Below, one piece after another: positions 16,690 to 24,947 of a DNA stretch of 64,000 nt. How positions within the stretch are numbered: position 1 is the first letter of the stretch; the number at the start of each line of letters is the position of its first letter. Both the position numbers and the translations under genes were made by a program. This DNA is from Bradyrhizobium cenepequi. GTDB taxonomy: Bacteria; Pseudomonadota; Alphaproteobacteria; Rhizobiales; Xanthobacteraceae. Location: positions 41,575 to 105,574 of the forward strand of contig NZ_JAGKJI010000023.1 of assembly GCF_020329485.1 (NCBI RefSeq), in the 5' to 3' direction. The notes under the pieces were generated by a model. That model saw nothing but the letters and a program-made list of their open reading frames with translations, was not told the origin of the DNA and did no database searches.

Positions 16690-16709
16690 GTGCGAGCGCG
16701 ACGCTGGTC

Positions 16710-16840
16710 TTCACCTCTCCCGTAGGGAGAGGTCGAATTTCGAGCGCGCGAGAAATTCGGGTGAGGGGTTACGCCCTATCGAGGGACCTGAGCCCCTCAC
16801 CCGGCGCTACGCGCCGACCTCTCCCCGTGGGAGAGGTGAA
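16710..16840. repeat. Palindromic intergenic repeat, family D
   Basis: Outer arms TTCACCTCTCCCGTAGGGAG and CCCGTGGGAGAGGTGAA, with inner blocks GGTGAGGGG and CCCCTCACCC. It precedes the hydrolase-OsmC gene by 16 nt. A fragment of the same family occurs at 46471-46498. Confidence 0.8.
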
Positions 16841-16856
16841 GAAAGGGAGGGTAGCC

Positions 16857-18083
16857 GTGCCGACTGAACGCTTCCAATTCCCAAGCTCGGAAGGACACAA
16901 GCTCGCCGCCGCGCTGGATACGCCTGACGGCGAGATTCGCAGCTATGCGCTGTTTGCGCATTGCTTCACATGCGGCAAGGACGTACTGGCGGCGAAGCGC
17001 ATTGCGGTCGCGCTTGCCGCCAAAGGCATCGCGGTGCTGCGCTTCGATTTTACGGGGCTCGGCTCCAGCGAAGGCGATTTCGCCAATTCGACATTCTCCT
17101 CCAACGTCGCCGATCTCGTCGGTGCCGCCAATCACTTACGCGAAACCCGGAAAGCGCCCGATCTCCTGATCGGCCACAGCCTCGGCGGCGCTGCAATGCT
17201 CGCCGCGGCCGCGCAGATCCCGGAAGCCAAGGCAATTGCCACCATCGCCGCGCCGTCCGATCCGGCCCACGTCACCCATTTGCTCAAGGACCAGGTCGAG
17301 AACATCCGCGAGCAAGGCGAAGTCGAGGTCTCGCTGGCTGGCCGGCCGTTCCGCATCAAGCGCGAATTCCTCGATGATATCGCCGAGCAGAACCTGCTGG
17401 CGCAGGTCGCAAAGCTGCACAAGGCGCTGTTGATCATGCATGCGCCCACCGAAGACACCGTCGGCATCGAGAACGCCACCAAGCTGTTCATCGCGGCAAA
17501 GCATCCCAAGAGCTTCGTCTCGCTCGCCGACGCCGATCACCTCCTCAGCGACAAGCGCGACACCACTTATGCCGCCGATGTCATCGCTGCCTGGTCCGAG
17601 CGCTATATCGGGCAAGCCGTGCTCGGGCCGGCCATAGATCTGACCGAGGTGCCGCGCCACACCGTGGTGCGCGAGACGCGCGACAGCAAGTTCCAGCAGA
17701 TCGTCACCACCGGCCCGCACCGATTGCTGGCGGACGAACCTGTGGCGGTCGGCGGGGAGGACTCAGGACCCGGCCCTTACGATCTCGTGCTCGCCGGACT
17801 TGGTGCCTGCACCTCGATGACGATGCGAATGTATGCCGATCGCAAAGCGCTGCCGCTCGACCGCGTCACGGTGACGCTGACGCACAGCAAGATCTACGCC
17901 AAGGATTGCGCGGAATGCGAGACGCGCGAAGGCATGCTCGACCAGATCGACCGTGTCATCAAGATCGAGGGCCCCTCGCTCGATGCCGATCAGCGCAAGC
18001 GGCTGATGGAGATCGCCGACAAGTGTCCGGTGCACCGCACGCTGACATCGGAAGTGCGCATCGTGACGAAGGCGGCGGATTAG
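16857..18083 (+). CDS. Bifunctional alpha/beta hydrolase - OsmC family protein
   Basis: 408 residues. The N-terminal half is an alpha/beta hydrolase with nucleophile Ser108 in GHSLGG and an aspartate/histidine pair in ADADHLLS. The C-terminal 150 residues are an OsmC/Ohr domain with the two peroxidatic cysteines Cys318 (GACTSMTMRM) and Cys390 (DKCPVHRTL). The GTG start was chosen for its GGGAGGG site; the longer frame runs through the repeat. The fusion architecture is widespread. It probably detoxifies organic hydroperoxides, with an unknown hydrolase substrate. Confidence 0.9.
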   Translation: MPTERFQFPSSEGHKLAAALDTPDGEIRSYALFAHCFTCGKDVLAAKRIAVALAAKGIAVLRFDFTGLGSSEGDFANSTFSSNVADLVGAANHLRETRKAPDLLIGHSLGGAAMLAAAAQIPEAKAIATIAAPSDPAHVTHLLKDQVENIREQGEVEVSLAGRPFRIKREFLDDIAEQNLLAQVAKLHKALLIMHAPTEDTVGIENATKLFIAAKHPKSFVSLADADHLLSDKRDTTYAADVIAAWSERYIGQAVLGPAIDLTEVPRHTVVRETRDSKFQQIVTTGPHRLLADEPVAVGGEDSGPGPYDLVLAGLGACTSMTMRMYADRKALPLDRVTVTLTHSKIYAKDCAECETREGMLDQIDRVIKIEGPSLDADQRKRLMEIADKCPVHRTLTSEVRIVTKAAD

Positions 18084-18093
18084 CCGGCAGCAC

Positions 18094-19113
18094 TCAGGGG
18101 CGCAGGATCACGCGGTCGCGCGACGAGCCCGCGACGGCGAGCAACGCTGATTTCGCCTGCTCCAGCGGATAGATCGCGCTTGCTTTGATCGGAAAGGGCT
18201 TCAGGTGCCCGCTGGCGAAACCGGGGCCGAGCTCCCGCAGCACCGCGCCGGTCGCGATCGACGACAGGCCCAGCGTATCGATGCCGACATAGGTGTGCTG
18301 GCCGCGATAGAATTCCAGGATGTTGAACTGCACGATGCGCTCGACCGTTGCGATCAGGATCTGCCGTCCACCCAGCGCCAGCGATTTATGCGCGGCCTGG
18401 AAATAGGGATCACCGACCGTGTTGAAGACGATGTCGGCGCCCTTGCCGCCGGTGAGCTCGCGTACGCGCGCCGCCACATCGATGGCCGACGCATCGATCA
18501 TCTCAACCTTCGCGTTGCTGTGTCCTTCATAGGGCTCGCTCTTGCGCGCCGCGCCGATGACACGCGCGCCTTGCCAGGTCGCGATCTGCGCCGCTGCCTG
18601 CCCGACCTTGCCGTTGACGCCCATCACCAGCACAGTCTCGCCTGGCTTTGGCAGGCCGGCGCGACGAAAGCCCTCGATCGCAGTGACGAAGGGCACGCCA
18701 ATGCCGGCAGCTTCCTCCCACGAAATCCCCTTAGGTTTTTCCACTACCGCCTCGGCTTCGACCGCGAGATGGGTCGCATGCGTGCCGTCACGGCGAATGC
18801 CGAGATCGCCGGACGAGCCGAACACCTCGCGCCCGATCCACCCCGCAGGTCCGTCAACCACGACACCAGCATAGTCCCGGCCCGGCGTCCGTGGAAACAC
18901 GGCGTAAGGCATCAACCCGGTCGCGGCCTTCACGTCGGAGGGATTGACCGCGGCAGCCTTGATCTCGATCAGCACCTCGTTCGTCGCACGCGACAGCGCG
19001 TGCATCTCCACGGTCGGCGCAAGTGCAGCGGGATTGTCAGCCTTGGCCAACAGGCGAACGCAGCGGGCCTCGATCGAAATCGATCGACTATCTGACTCAG
19101 GCGCGACGGGCAT
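18094..19113 (-). CDS. Quinone oxidoreductase-like MDR family protein
   Basis: 339 residues, medium-chain dehydrogenase/reductase of the zinc-free QOR type. GroES-like N-domain with AAAVNPSDVKAATG; nucleotide loop VMGVNGKVGQAAAQIA near residue 175; C-terminal SALLAVAGSSRDRVILRP. A long frame upstream overlaps paaK and was rejected. The start ATG is preceded by AGGAC. It lies 35 nt after paaK on the same strand and could be the last gene of the paa operon, but it is not a known Paa enzyme. Confidence 0.85.
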   Translation of the reverse strand: MPVAPESDSRSISIEARCVRLLAKADNPAALAPTVEMHALSRATNEVLIEIKAAAVNPSDVKAATGLMPYAVFPRTPGRDYAGVVVDGPAGWIGREVFGSSGDLGIRRDGTHATHLAVEAEAVVEKPKGISWEEAAGIGVPFVTAIEGFRRAGLPKPGETVLVMGVNGKVGQAAAQIATWQGARVIGAARKSEPYEGHSNAKVEMIDASAIDVAARVRELTGGKGADIVFNTVGDPYFQAAHKSLALGGRQILIATVERIVQFNILEFYRGQHTYVGIDTLGLSSIATGAVLRELGPGFASGHLKPFPIKASAIYPLEQAKSALLAVAGSSRDRVILRP

Positions 19114-19148
19114 CAGGATTGTCCTGCTCTCTCGATGAGACGCAGGAA

Positions 19149-20480
19149 TTACCCCCTCGGCCGCTTGTCGTAAACCCGTTTGGCTTTGCCGAGCGAGCGC
19201 TCGAGGGTTTCGGGGGCTACGGCTTGGACGCGCGCGGTGATGCCGATCGTGTTCTTGATGAAGATCGAGACCTTCTCGGCATGCGTGACAAGCCCGCTGC
19301 CGTCCCAGCTTTCGGGGCGGGCTTCGGCGAGCACCGTCATCTCGTCCATGCGGCCTTCGCGCGAGAGTTCGATGATGAAATGGCCGCCGCACCAGTTGGT
19401 GGCGAGCAGCACCTCCTCGATCTGGGTGGGAAACACGTTGACGCCGCGCAGGATGATCATGTCGTCGGAGCGGCCGGTGACCTTCTCCATCCGCCGCATG
19501 CCCGGCCGCGCGGTGCCTGGCAGCAAGCGTGTCAGGTCGCGGGTGCGATAGCGGATCACGGGAAAGGCTTCCTTGGTCAGCGAAGTGAAGACAAGTTCGC
19601 CCTTCTTGCCGTCGGGCAGCACTTGCCCGGTCTCGGGATCGATCACTTCGGGATAGAAATGATCCTCCCAGATGTGCAGCCCGTCCTTGCTCTCCACACA
19701 TTCCTGCGCGACGCCGGGGCCGATCACCTCGGAGAGACCGTAGATGTCGGTCGCGTCCATGTCGAAGGCATGCTCAATCTCGGCACGCATCGCGTTGGTC
19801 CAGGGCTCGGCGCCGAAGATGCCGAATCTCAGCGACGATTGTCGCGGGTCTAGTCGCTGCCGCCTGAACTCGTCCAGGATCGCGAGCATATAGCTCGGCG
19901 TCACCGTGATGATGTCGGGCCTGAAGTCGTTGATGAGTTGCACCTGCCGCTCGGTCATGCCGCCGGAGACCGGTACCACGGTGCAGCCGAGCCGCTCGGC
20001 GCCGTAGTGCACGCCGAGTCCGCCGGTGAAGAGGCCATAACCGTAGGCATTGTGGATGATCATGCCGCGGCGGCCGCCGGCGGCGCGGATCGACCGCGCC
20101 ATCACCTCCGACCAGAGGTCGATATCAGCCTGGGTATAACCGACCACGATCGGCTTGCCGGTCGTGCCAGACGAAGCATGGACGCGTACCAGCTTCTCAC
20201 GGGGCACCGCGAACATGTTGAAGGGATAGTTGTCGCGCAGGTCCGTCTTAGCCGTAAATGGAAATTTCGCGAGGTCGGAAAGCTCCCTGAAGTCGGACGG
20301 ATGCACGCCGGCTTCATCGAAGGCGCGCTTATAGTGCGCGATGTTGTCGTAGGCGTGCTTCAGCGACCAGGCCAGCCGCTTGGCCTGCAGCGTCATGATC
20401 GCGTCGCGCGAGACACCTTCGACCTCGTCCATCTCAGCGCTGTAACCACTTCCCGTCGACTTGAGCTTTGGCATGGCCAT
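19149..20480 (-). CDS. paaK: Phenylacetate-CoA ligase PaaK
   Basis: 443 residues, full length. Converts phenylacetate, CoA and ATP to phenylacetyl-CoA, the entry step of the pathway. The ATP/AMP-binding loop HASSGTTGKP is near residue 94, with YGLSEVIGPG and the C-terminal hinge and lysine region (TGRSDDMIILRGVNVFPTQIEE) typical of PaaK. The start ATG follows GAGGGAAA. It lies downstream of paaI in the operon. Confidence 0.95.
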   Translation of the reverse strand: MAMPKLKSTGSGYSAEMDEVEGVSRDAIMTLQAKRLAWSLKHAYDNIAHYKRAFDEAGVHPSDFRELSDLAKFPFTAKTDLRDNYPFNMFAVPREKLVRVHASSGTTGKPIVVGYTQADIDLWSEVMARSIRAAGGRRGMIIHNAYGYGLFTGGLGVHYGAERLGCTVVPVSGGMTERQVQLINDFRPDIITVTPSYMLAILDEFRRQRLDPRQSSLRFGIFGAEPWTNAMRAEIEHAFDMDATDIYGLSEVIGPGVAQECVESKDGLHIWEDHFYPEVIDPETGQVLPDGKKGELVFTSLTKEAFPVIRYRTRDLTRLLPGTARPGMRRMEKVTGRSDDMIILRGVNVFPTQIEEVLLATNWCGGHFIIELSREGRMDEMTVLAEARPESWDGSGLVTHAEKVSIFIKNTIGITARVQAVAPETLERSLGKAKRVYDKRPRG

Positions 20481-20499
20481 GGCGCGTTTCCCTCGATGT

Positions 20500-20964
20500 C
20501 TATTTTTGTTTGGTCTCGTTATCCGCTGTCGGCAGCCAGGTGCCGCCGATCACGCGTGAATGTCCGCGGAACTCGGCGATCACTTCATCTCCTGCGGTGA
20601 CGCGGACGTCATAGATTCCGGACCGCCCGCTGCGCGAGATCTCGCGCGCGGTGGCGATCAGGCGGTCGCCGAGCCTGCCCGGCCGGATGAAGGTGATGCT
20701 GCCTTGCGCGGCGACAACACGTTCATTGTGGCTGTTGCAGGCAAAGGCGAACGCGGAATCGGCCAGCGTGAAGATGAAGCCGCCATGGGCGATGCGCTGG
20801 CCGTTGACCATGTGCGGCGCAATCGTCATCGCGAGCGTCGCCTGCCCCGGCTTGATCTCGACGATCTCCATGCCGAGGCCCTTGCTGGCGTCGTCCTCCT
20901 TCCACATCGCCTCGGCGCAGGCGCGGGCGAGGTCTTCAGGCGAAAGCGCAGCCTTGACGTTCAC
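20500..20964 (-). CDS. paaI: Hydroxyphenylacetyl-CoA thioesterase PaaI
   Basis: 154 residues from a GTG preceded by AGGGAG. Hotdog-fold thioesterase with the PaaI signature NGQRIAHGGFIFTLADSAFA. In Paa pathways it hydrolyses dead-end hydroxylated phenylacetyl-CoA thioesters and so releases trapped CoA. It lies between paaE and paaK, a common arrangement. The exact start (GTG 20964 or a nearby TTG) is uncertain by a few codons. Confidence 0.92.
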   Translation of the reverse strand: MNVKAALSPEDLARACAEAMWKEDDASKGLGMEIVEIKPGQATLAMTIAPHMVNGQRIAHGGFIFTLADSAFAFACNSHNERVVAAQGSITFIRPGRLGDRLIATAREISRSGRSGIYDVRVTAGDEVIAEFRGHSRVIGGTWLPTADNETKQK

Positions 20965-21054
20965 GTTCAACTCCCTGTCGCCGAGCCCGTTGCATGGGCC
21001 TCTTGGCATTATTTGTGAGACGCGCTGTCCTGCGTGTCAACGCGACTTAAAGCT

Positions 21055-22134
21055 CTATACGTGGTCGTAATCGACCACGACCTTGTCCGAGCACGGCCGC
21101 GCCTGGCAGGTCAGGATGAAGCCTGCCTGCAATTCCCACGGCTCCAGCGAATAGTTCAGCTCCATCTCGGCCCTGCCTTCGACGAGCTTGGCACGGCAGG
21201 TCGAGCACATGCCGCCCTTGCAGGCGAAGGGAAGGTCGATACCGGCGCGCAGCGCCGCGTCGAGGATGGCTTCACCCTCCGCAACCGGCACCTCGCGCCG
21301 CTTGCCGTCGATGATCAGCGAGGCCAGCGCCTTCGGCGGTGCGCCTGGTTCCACGATCTTCTTCGGCCGCGGCTTGCCGCCGAACTCGGAGACGAAGCGT
21401 TCGACGTGGATTTTATCCTCGGCGAGGCCGAGTTCACGGCAGGTCACCTCGATGTCCTCGCTCATCCCGATAGGGCCACAGATGAAGACGTGATCGACGC
21501 TTGCCGCCGGCACCAGCGAGCGCAACAGCACCCTCACCTTCTCGCCGTCGAGCCGGCCATGCAGGATCGGAATGTCCTGCTCCTCGCCCGAGATGACGTG
21601 GAACAGCGACAACCGCTGCATGAAGCGGTCCTTCAATTCCTCCAGCTCTTCGAGGAACAGCATGCCTGAGGTCGAGCGATTACCGTAGAACAAGAAGAAG
21701 CGGCTCTGCGGTTCGCGCGCCAGCACGCCCTTGATGATCGACAGGATCGGCGTGATGCCACTGCCCGCGGCAAAGCCGACGTAAGTCCGCGCCTCCTCCG
21801 GCGCCGGCGCGACGCCGAAGCGGCCGGTGGGCGTCATCACGTCGAGCTCGTCGCCAGCTTTCAAGTCTTCCGCGGCCCAGTTCGAGAACGCGCCGCCATC
21901 GACCTTCTTCACGACAATGCGCAGCTCGCCGTCGTCGGGACCCGAGCAGATCGAATAGGATCGGCGCACTTCCTCGCCGTCCAGCGTAGTGCGCAGGGTC
22001 AGGTATTGGCCTGGCACAAAGCCATAATCGCTTGCGAGCTCCTTCGGGATCGCAAAGGTCATCGATACCGCATCCGCGGTTTCACGGCGCAGGTCGTGGA
22101 CGGCAAGGCGATGAAAACGGGGTGCGAGCGACAT
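21055..22134 (-). CDS. paaE: Phenylacetyl-CoA epoxidase reductase subunit PaaE
   Basis: 359 residues, close to the E. coli PaaE length. The N-terminal FAD/NAD(P)H ferredoxin-reductase module contains RRSYSICS (FAD) and GFAAGSGITPILSI (NADPH). The C-terminal plant-type 2Fe-2S domain contains CKGGMCSTC and a later LTCQARPCS. It passes electrons to the PaaA di-iron centre. The start ATG lies 2 nt after the paaD stop. Confidence 0.95.
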   Translation of the reverse strand: MSLAPRFHRLAVHDLRRETADAVSMTFAIPKELASDYGFVPGQYLTLRTTLDGEEVRRSYSICSGPDDGELRIVVKKVDGGAFSNWAAEDLKAGDELDVMTPTGRFGVAPAPEEARTYVGFAAGSGITPILSIIKGVLAREPQSRFFLFYGNRSTSGMLFLEELEELKDRFMQRLSLFHVISGEEQDIPILHGRLDGEKVRVLLRSLVPAASVDHVFICGPIGMSEDIEVTCRELGLAEDKIHVERFVSEFGGKPRPKKIVEPGAPPKALASLIIDGKRREVPVAEGEAILDAALRAGIDLPFACKGGMCSTCRAKLVEGRAEMELNYSLEPWELQAGFILTCQARPCSDKVVVDYDHV

Positions 22135-22136
22135 GG

Positions 22137-22640
22137 TCAATGACACTTGAAGTAATCGAACGGCTCGCGACAGCTCCTGCAACGCCACAGCGCCTTGCAG
22201 GAGGTCGAGCCAAATTCGGACAGAAGTTCGGTGTCTTCAGACCCGCATCGCGGGCACGCAACCTGCTGCTGGCCGAACAGCGCACGGCGCGAGCTGCCGG
22301 GCAGCGGCGGCGCGATGCCATATTCTTTCAGCTTGCGACGGCCGTCCTCGCTCATCCAGTCGGTGGTCCAGGCCGGCGCCAGCAGGGTGCGGATTTTCGG
22401 GCCGCGAATGCCCTCGCGCTCCAGCGCCAGCTCGATCTCCAGCGCGATCATGTTCATGGCGGGGCAGCCGGAATAGGTCGGCGTGATCGCGACCTCGACC
22501 CGCCCGTCCTGAACCACGACATCACGCAGCACGCCGAGATCGGCGATAGTCAGGACCGGAATTTCGGGGTCGACCACCTGCGCGGCGGCATCCCACGCGC
22601 GCCGGCGTAGATCGGCGTCGCTGATGACAGCGGTCACCAT
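22137..22640 (-). CDS. paaD: Phenylacetyl-CoA epoxidase assembly protein PaaD
   Basis: 167 residues. N-terminal MIP18/DUF59-type domain with DPEIPVLTIADLGVLRDV and TPTYSGCPAM; C-terminal cysteine cluster CPRCGSED ... CRSCREPFDYFKCH, probably metal-binding. PaaD is needed for maturation of the epoxidase, probably of its metal centre or the PaaE Fe-S cluster. The start overlaps the end of paaC by 7 nt, so the genes are likely translationally coupled. Confidence 0.95.
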   Translation of the reverse strand: MVTAVISDADLRRRAWDAAAQVVDPEIPVLTIADLGVLRDVVVQDGRVEVAITPTYSGCPAMNMIALEIELALEREGIRGPKIRTLLAPAWTTDWMSEDGRRKLKEYGIAPPLPGSSRRALFGQQQVACPRCGSEDTELLSEFGSTSCKALWRCRSCREPFDYFKCH

Positions 22641-23410
22641 GTCGCCCCCGGAAACGTTCGCTGCAGCGACTGTAATTCGCTGAGGAGATGGCCAAGATGC
22701 TCGCTATGCCGGCCGCTACGGCCGCCCTGCTGCATCCAGTTGCTCGCGGGCAAGGCGAGCGTCGCTTCGTTCGCGACGGCGGTAATCGTCTTCAGCCATT
22801 GCGGCTGCAGCGGCGCCGGATCGACGGCGATGCCGGCATCGATCAGGCCACGATCAGAGTCGTCGATGGCGAACATCTCGCCGGTGAAGGACCAGAGATC
22901 ATCGATCGCCGTCTGCGCACGGCGATGGCTTTCCTCGGTGCCATCGCCGAGCCGAATAACCCACTCCGAGGCATGCCTGAGGTGGTAGGCACTCTCCTTC
23001 TCCGACTTCGCCGCGATCGCCGCGAGCGTCGCATCCTTTGACTGCATCATCGCGCGCCAGTAGAGATCGGCGAAGGCAGCATAGAAGAACTGTCGCACCA
23101 TGGTGCGCGCGAAATCGCCGTTCGGCTGCTCGACCAGGAGGAGATTGCGGTACTGCCTGACGTCGCGCAAATAGGCGAACTTGTCCTCGTCGTTGGCCTT
23201 GCCCTCGACCTTGGCGGCGTAGCTGTAAAGCTCGCGCGCCTGTCCGAGGAGATCGAGCCCCATATTGGCGAGCGCCATGTCTTCTTCCAGCGTCGGCGCG
23301 TGTCCGCACCATTCCGACAGCCGGTGCCCGAGGATCAGCGCATCATCGGCGCGCCGCAGCGTGAAGAGCACGAGCGGGGTTTCGGAGACCTGGATGTTGG
23401 CGATGGGCAT
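22634..23410 (-). CDS. paaC: Phenylacetyl-CoA epoxidase structural subunit PaaC
   Basis: 258 residues, ferritin-like helical scaffold. It has the RLSEWCGHAPTLEEDMALANMG motif region near the N-terminus and MVRQFFYAAFADLYW in the middle. PaaC pairs with catalytic PaaA as the non-catalytic subunit. A family B palindromic repeat lies between it and paaB, so this junction is not tightly coupled, unlike paaC-paaD-paaE. Confidence 0.95.
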   Translation of the reverse strand: MPIANIQVSETPLVLFTLRRADDALILGHRLSEWCGHAPTLEEDMALANMGLDLLGQARELYSYAAKVEGKANDEDKFAYLRDVRQYRNLLLVEQPNGDFARTMVRQFFYAAFADLYWRAMMQSKDATLAAIAAKSEKESAYHLRHASEWVIRLGDGTEESHRRAQTAIDDLWSFTGEMFAIDDSDRGLIDAGIAVDPAPLQPQWLKTITAVANEATLALPASNWMQQGGRSGRHSEHLGHLLSELQSLQRTFPGATW

Positions 23411-23444
23411 CCGTTTTCAATCCACCTGCATCAACTTGCTCAAA

Positions 23445-23576
23445 CCTCATCCTGAGGAGCCTGCGTAGCAGGCGTCTCGAAGGATGGGCCGCGGGCACCA
23501 TCGGGGCCTCATGGTTCTCCCGGCGATGCGAAGCATCGTCCGGAGACGGCGCTACGCGCCTCCTCACCATGAGGGG
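23445..23576. repeat. Palindromic repeat, family B, inside paa operon
   Basis: Outer arms CCTCATCCTGAGGAGC and GCCTCCTCACCATGAGG, inner GTCTCGAAGGATGG and a GGCGATGCGAAGCATCGTCC hairpin. It lies between paaB and paaC and would form a strong RNA hairpin in the operon transcript, so it may cause partial termination or mark a processing site. Confidence 0.85.
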
Positions 23577-23582
23577 AGAGAG

Positions 23583-23870
23583 TCACATATGCCCGACTTC
23601 CTCGGGCACGTCGTAAAACGTCGGATGCCTGTAAATCTTCGATTCCGCCGGCTCGAACATCATGCCCTTCTCGGACGGGTCGGAGGCTGTGATCGCATTC
23701 GACGGCACGACCCAGATCGAAAGACCCTCGCCGCGGCGGGTGTAGATGTCGCGCGCGGCCTGCAGCGCCAGCGTTGCGTCGGCGGCATGCAGCGAGCCGA
23801 CATGCTTGTGCGAAAGGCCATTGCGGCTGCGGATGAAGACTTCCCAGAGCGGACTATTTGGCGTGGCCAT
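23583..23870 (-). CDS. paaB: Phenylacetyl-CoA epoxidase subunit PaaB
   Basis: 95 residues from the ATG at 23870; the longer frame upstream overlaps paaA. The family features WEVFIRSRNGLSHKHVGSLHA, the central ARDIYTRRGEG and the C-terminal KIYRHPTFYDVPEEV are all present. PaaB is the small accessory subunit of the PaaABCE epoxidase. Confidence 0.95.
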   Translation of the reverse strand: MATPNSPLWEVFIRSRNGLSHKHVGSLHAADATLALQAARDIYTRRGEGLSIWVVPSNAITASDPSEKGMMFEPAESKIYRHPTFYDVPEEVGHM

Positions 23871-23880
23871 CTCGGCCTCC

Positions 23881-24873
23881 CTATTCGGCTGCCTGCGCGA
23901 ACTGCCGGCGCTTGCGCTTTTCCGCGTACGCAGCCGCCGCTTCGCGCACCCACGCGCCTTCGTCATGCGCCTTGCGACGCGCCGCGAGACGATCGCGGTT
24001 GCAGGGGCCGTTGCCCGCAAGCACCTGCTTGAATTCCTCCCAGTCGATCGGGCCGGGCACCCAATGGCCGGCTTCGTCCTGTTTCATCTCAGGGTCAGGG
24101 ATGGTGAGGCCCAAGAATTGCGCCTGAGGCACGGTCGCATCGATAAATTTCTGGCGCAGCTCGTCGTTCGAGAAGCGCTTGATCTTCCATTTCGTCGAGG
24201 TGTCGCTGTGCTGGCTCGCCTTGTCGGGAGGACCGAACATCATCAGCACCGGCCACCACCAGCGGTTCAGCGCATCCTGCGCCATCGCTTTCTGCTCGTC
24301 GGTGCCGCGACACAGCGTCAGCATGATCTCGAAACCTTGGCGCTGATGGAACGACTCTTCCTTGCAGACACGGATCATTGCGCGCGCATAAGGGCCGTAG
24401 GAGCAGCGGCACAGCGGGATCTGGTTCATGATCGCGGCGCCATCGACCAGCCAGCCGATGGTGCCGATGTCGGCCCATGTCAGCGTCGGATAGTTGAAGA
24501 TTGAGGAGTACTTTGCCTTGCCCGCCAGCATCGCGTCGACGAGTTCTTCGCGCGATGAGCCGAGCGTCTCGGCGGCGGCATAGAGATAGAGCCCGTGGCC
24601 GCATTCGTCCTGTACCTTGGCGAGCAGCGCGGCCTTGCGGCGCAGCGTCGGCGCGCGTGTGATCCAGTTGCCCTCGGGCAGCATGCCGACGATTTCGGAA
24701 TGGGCGTGCTGGGAGATCTGCCGCGTCAGCGTCTTGCGATAGGCCGCAGGCATCCAGTCGTTCGGCTCGATGCGCTCGTCGGCACCAATGCGTGCCTGGA
24801 ACGCGGCGGCGCGCGCGGCATCCTCGACATTGCGGTCATCTGCGTCAGACGTGTTCAGCGCCTGCGTGTACAT
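23881..24873 (-). CDS. paaA: Phenylacetyl-CoA epoxidase catalytic subunit PaaA
   Basis: 330 residues. Di-iron oxygenase subunit that uses O2 to epoxidise the ring of phenylacetyl-CoA. Two EX2H iron-ligand motifs are visible, DECGHGLYLY and KEESFHQRQG, in the four-helix core. The start ATG follows GGGAGG. First enzyme gene of the operon; the 74-nt gap to paaX holds the probable promoter, a FNR/FixK-type palindrome and a pair of ATTCTTG repeats. Confidence 0.96.
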   Translation of the reverse strand: MYTQALNTSDADDRNVEDAARAAAFQARIGADERIEPNDWMPAAYRKTLTRQISQHAHSEIVGMLPEGNWITRAPTLRRKAALLAKVQDECGHGLYLYAAAETLGSSREELVDAMLAGKAKYSSIFNYPTLTWADIGTIGWLVDGAAIMNQIPLCRCSYGPYARAMIRVCKEESFHQRQGFEIMLTLCRGTDEQKAMAQDALNRWWWPVLMMFGPPDKASQHSDTSTKWKIKRFSNDELRQKFIDATVPQAQFLGLTIPDPEMKQDEAGHWVPGPIDWEEFKQVLAGNGPCNRDRLAARRKAHDEGAWVREAAAAYAEKRKRRQFAQAAE

Positions 24874-24899
24874 GGCCGACCTCCCGAATTTTATTGTCT

Positions 24900-24913
24900 T
24901 TGATCTATATCAA
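24900..24913. promoter_or_regulatory. Perfect FNR/FixK-type box upstream of paaA
   Basis: The sequence TTGAT-CTAT-ATCAA is an exact match to the FNR/FixK/Anr consensus half-sites TTGAT and ATCAA with 4-nt spacing. It lies only 27-40 nt upstream of the paaA start codon. A class II activator centred at -41.5 would put the transcript start inside paaA, so this location fits a repressing role better, probably by covering the -10 region or early leader. Confidence 0.65.
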
Positions 24914-24920
24914 AATTCCT

Positions 24921-24939
24921 ATTCTTGCAAGTATTCTTG
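24921..24939. promoter_or_regulatory. Twin ATTCTTG repeats in paa leader, candidate PaaX operator
   Basis: Two direct repeats ATTCTTG, 12 nt apart, flank the palindromic CTTGCAAG. They sit between the end of paaX and the FNR-type box, where a promoter -35 region (TTGCAA on the minus strand) is also possible. PaaX is the natural candidate binder, but the match to published PaaX operators is not clear. Confidence 0.35.
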
Positions 24940-24947
24940 TAACATAT

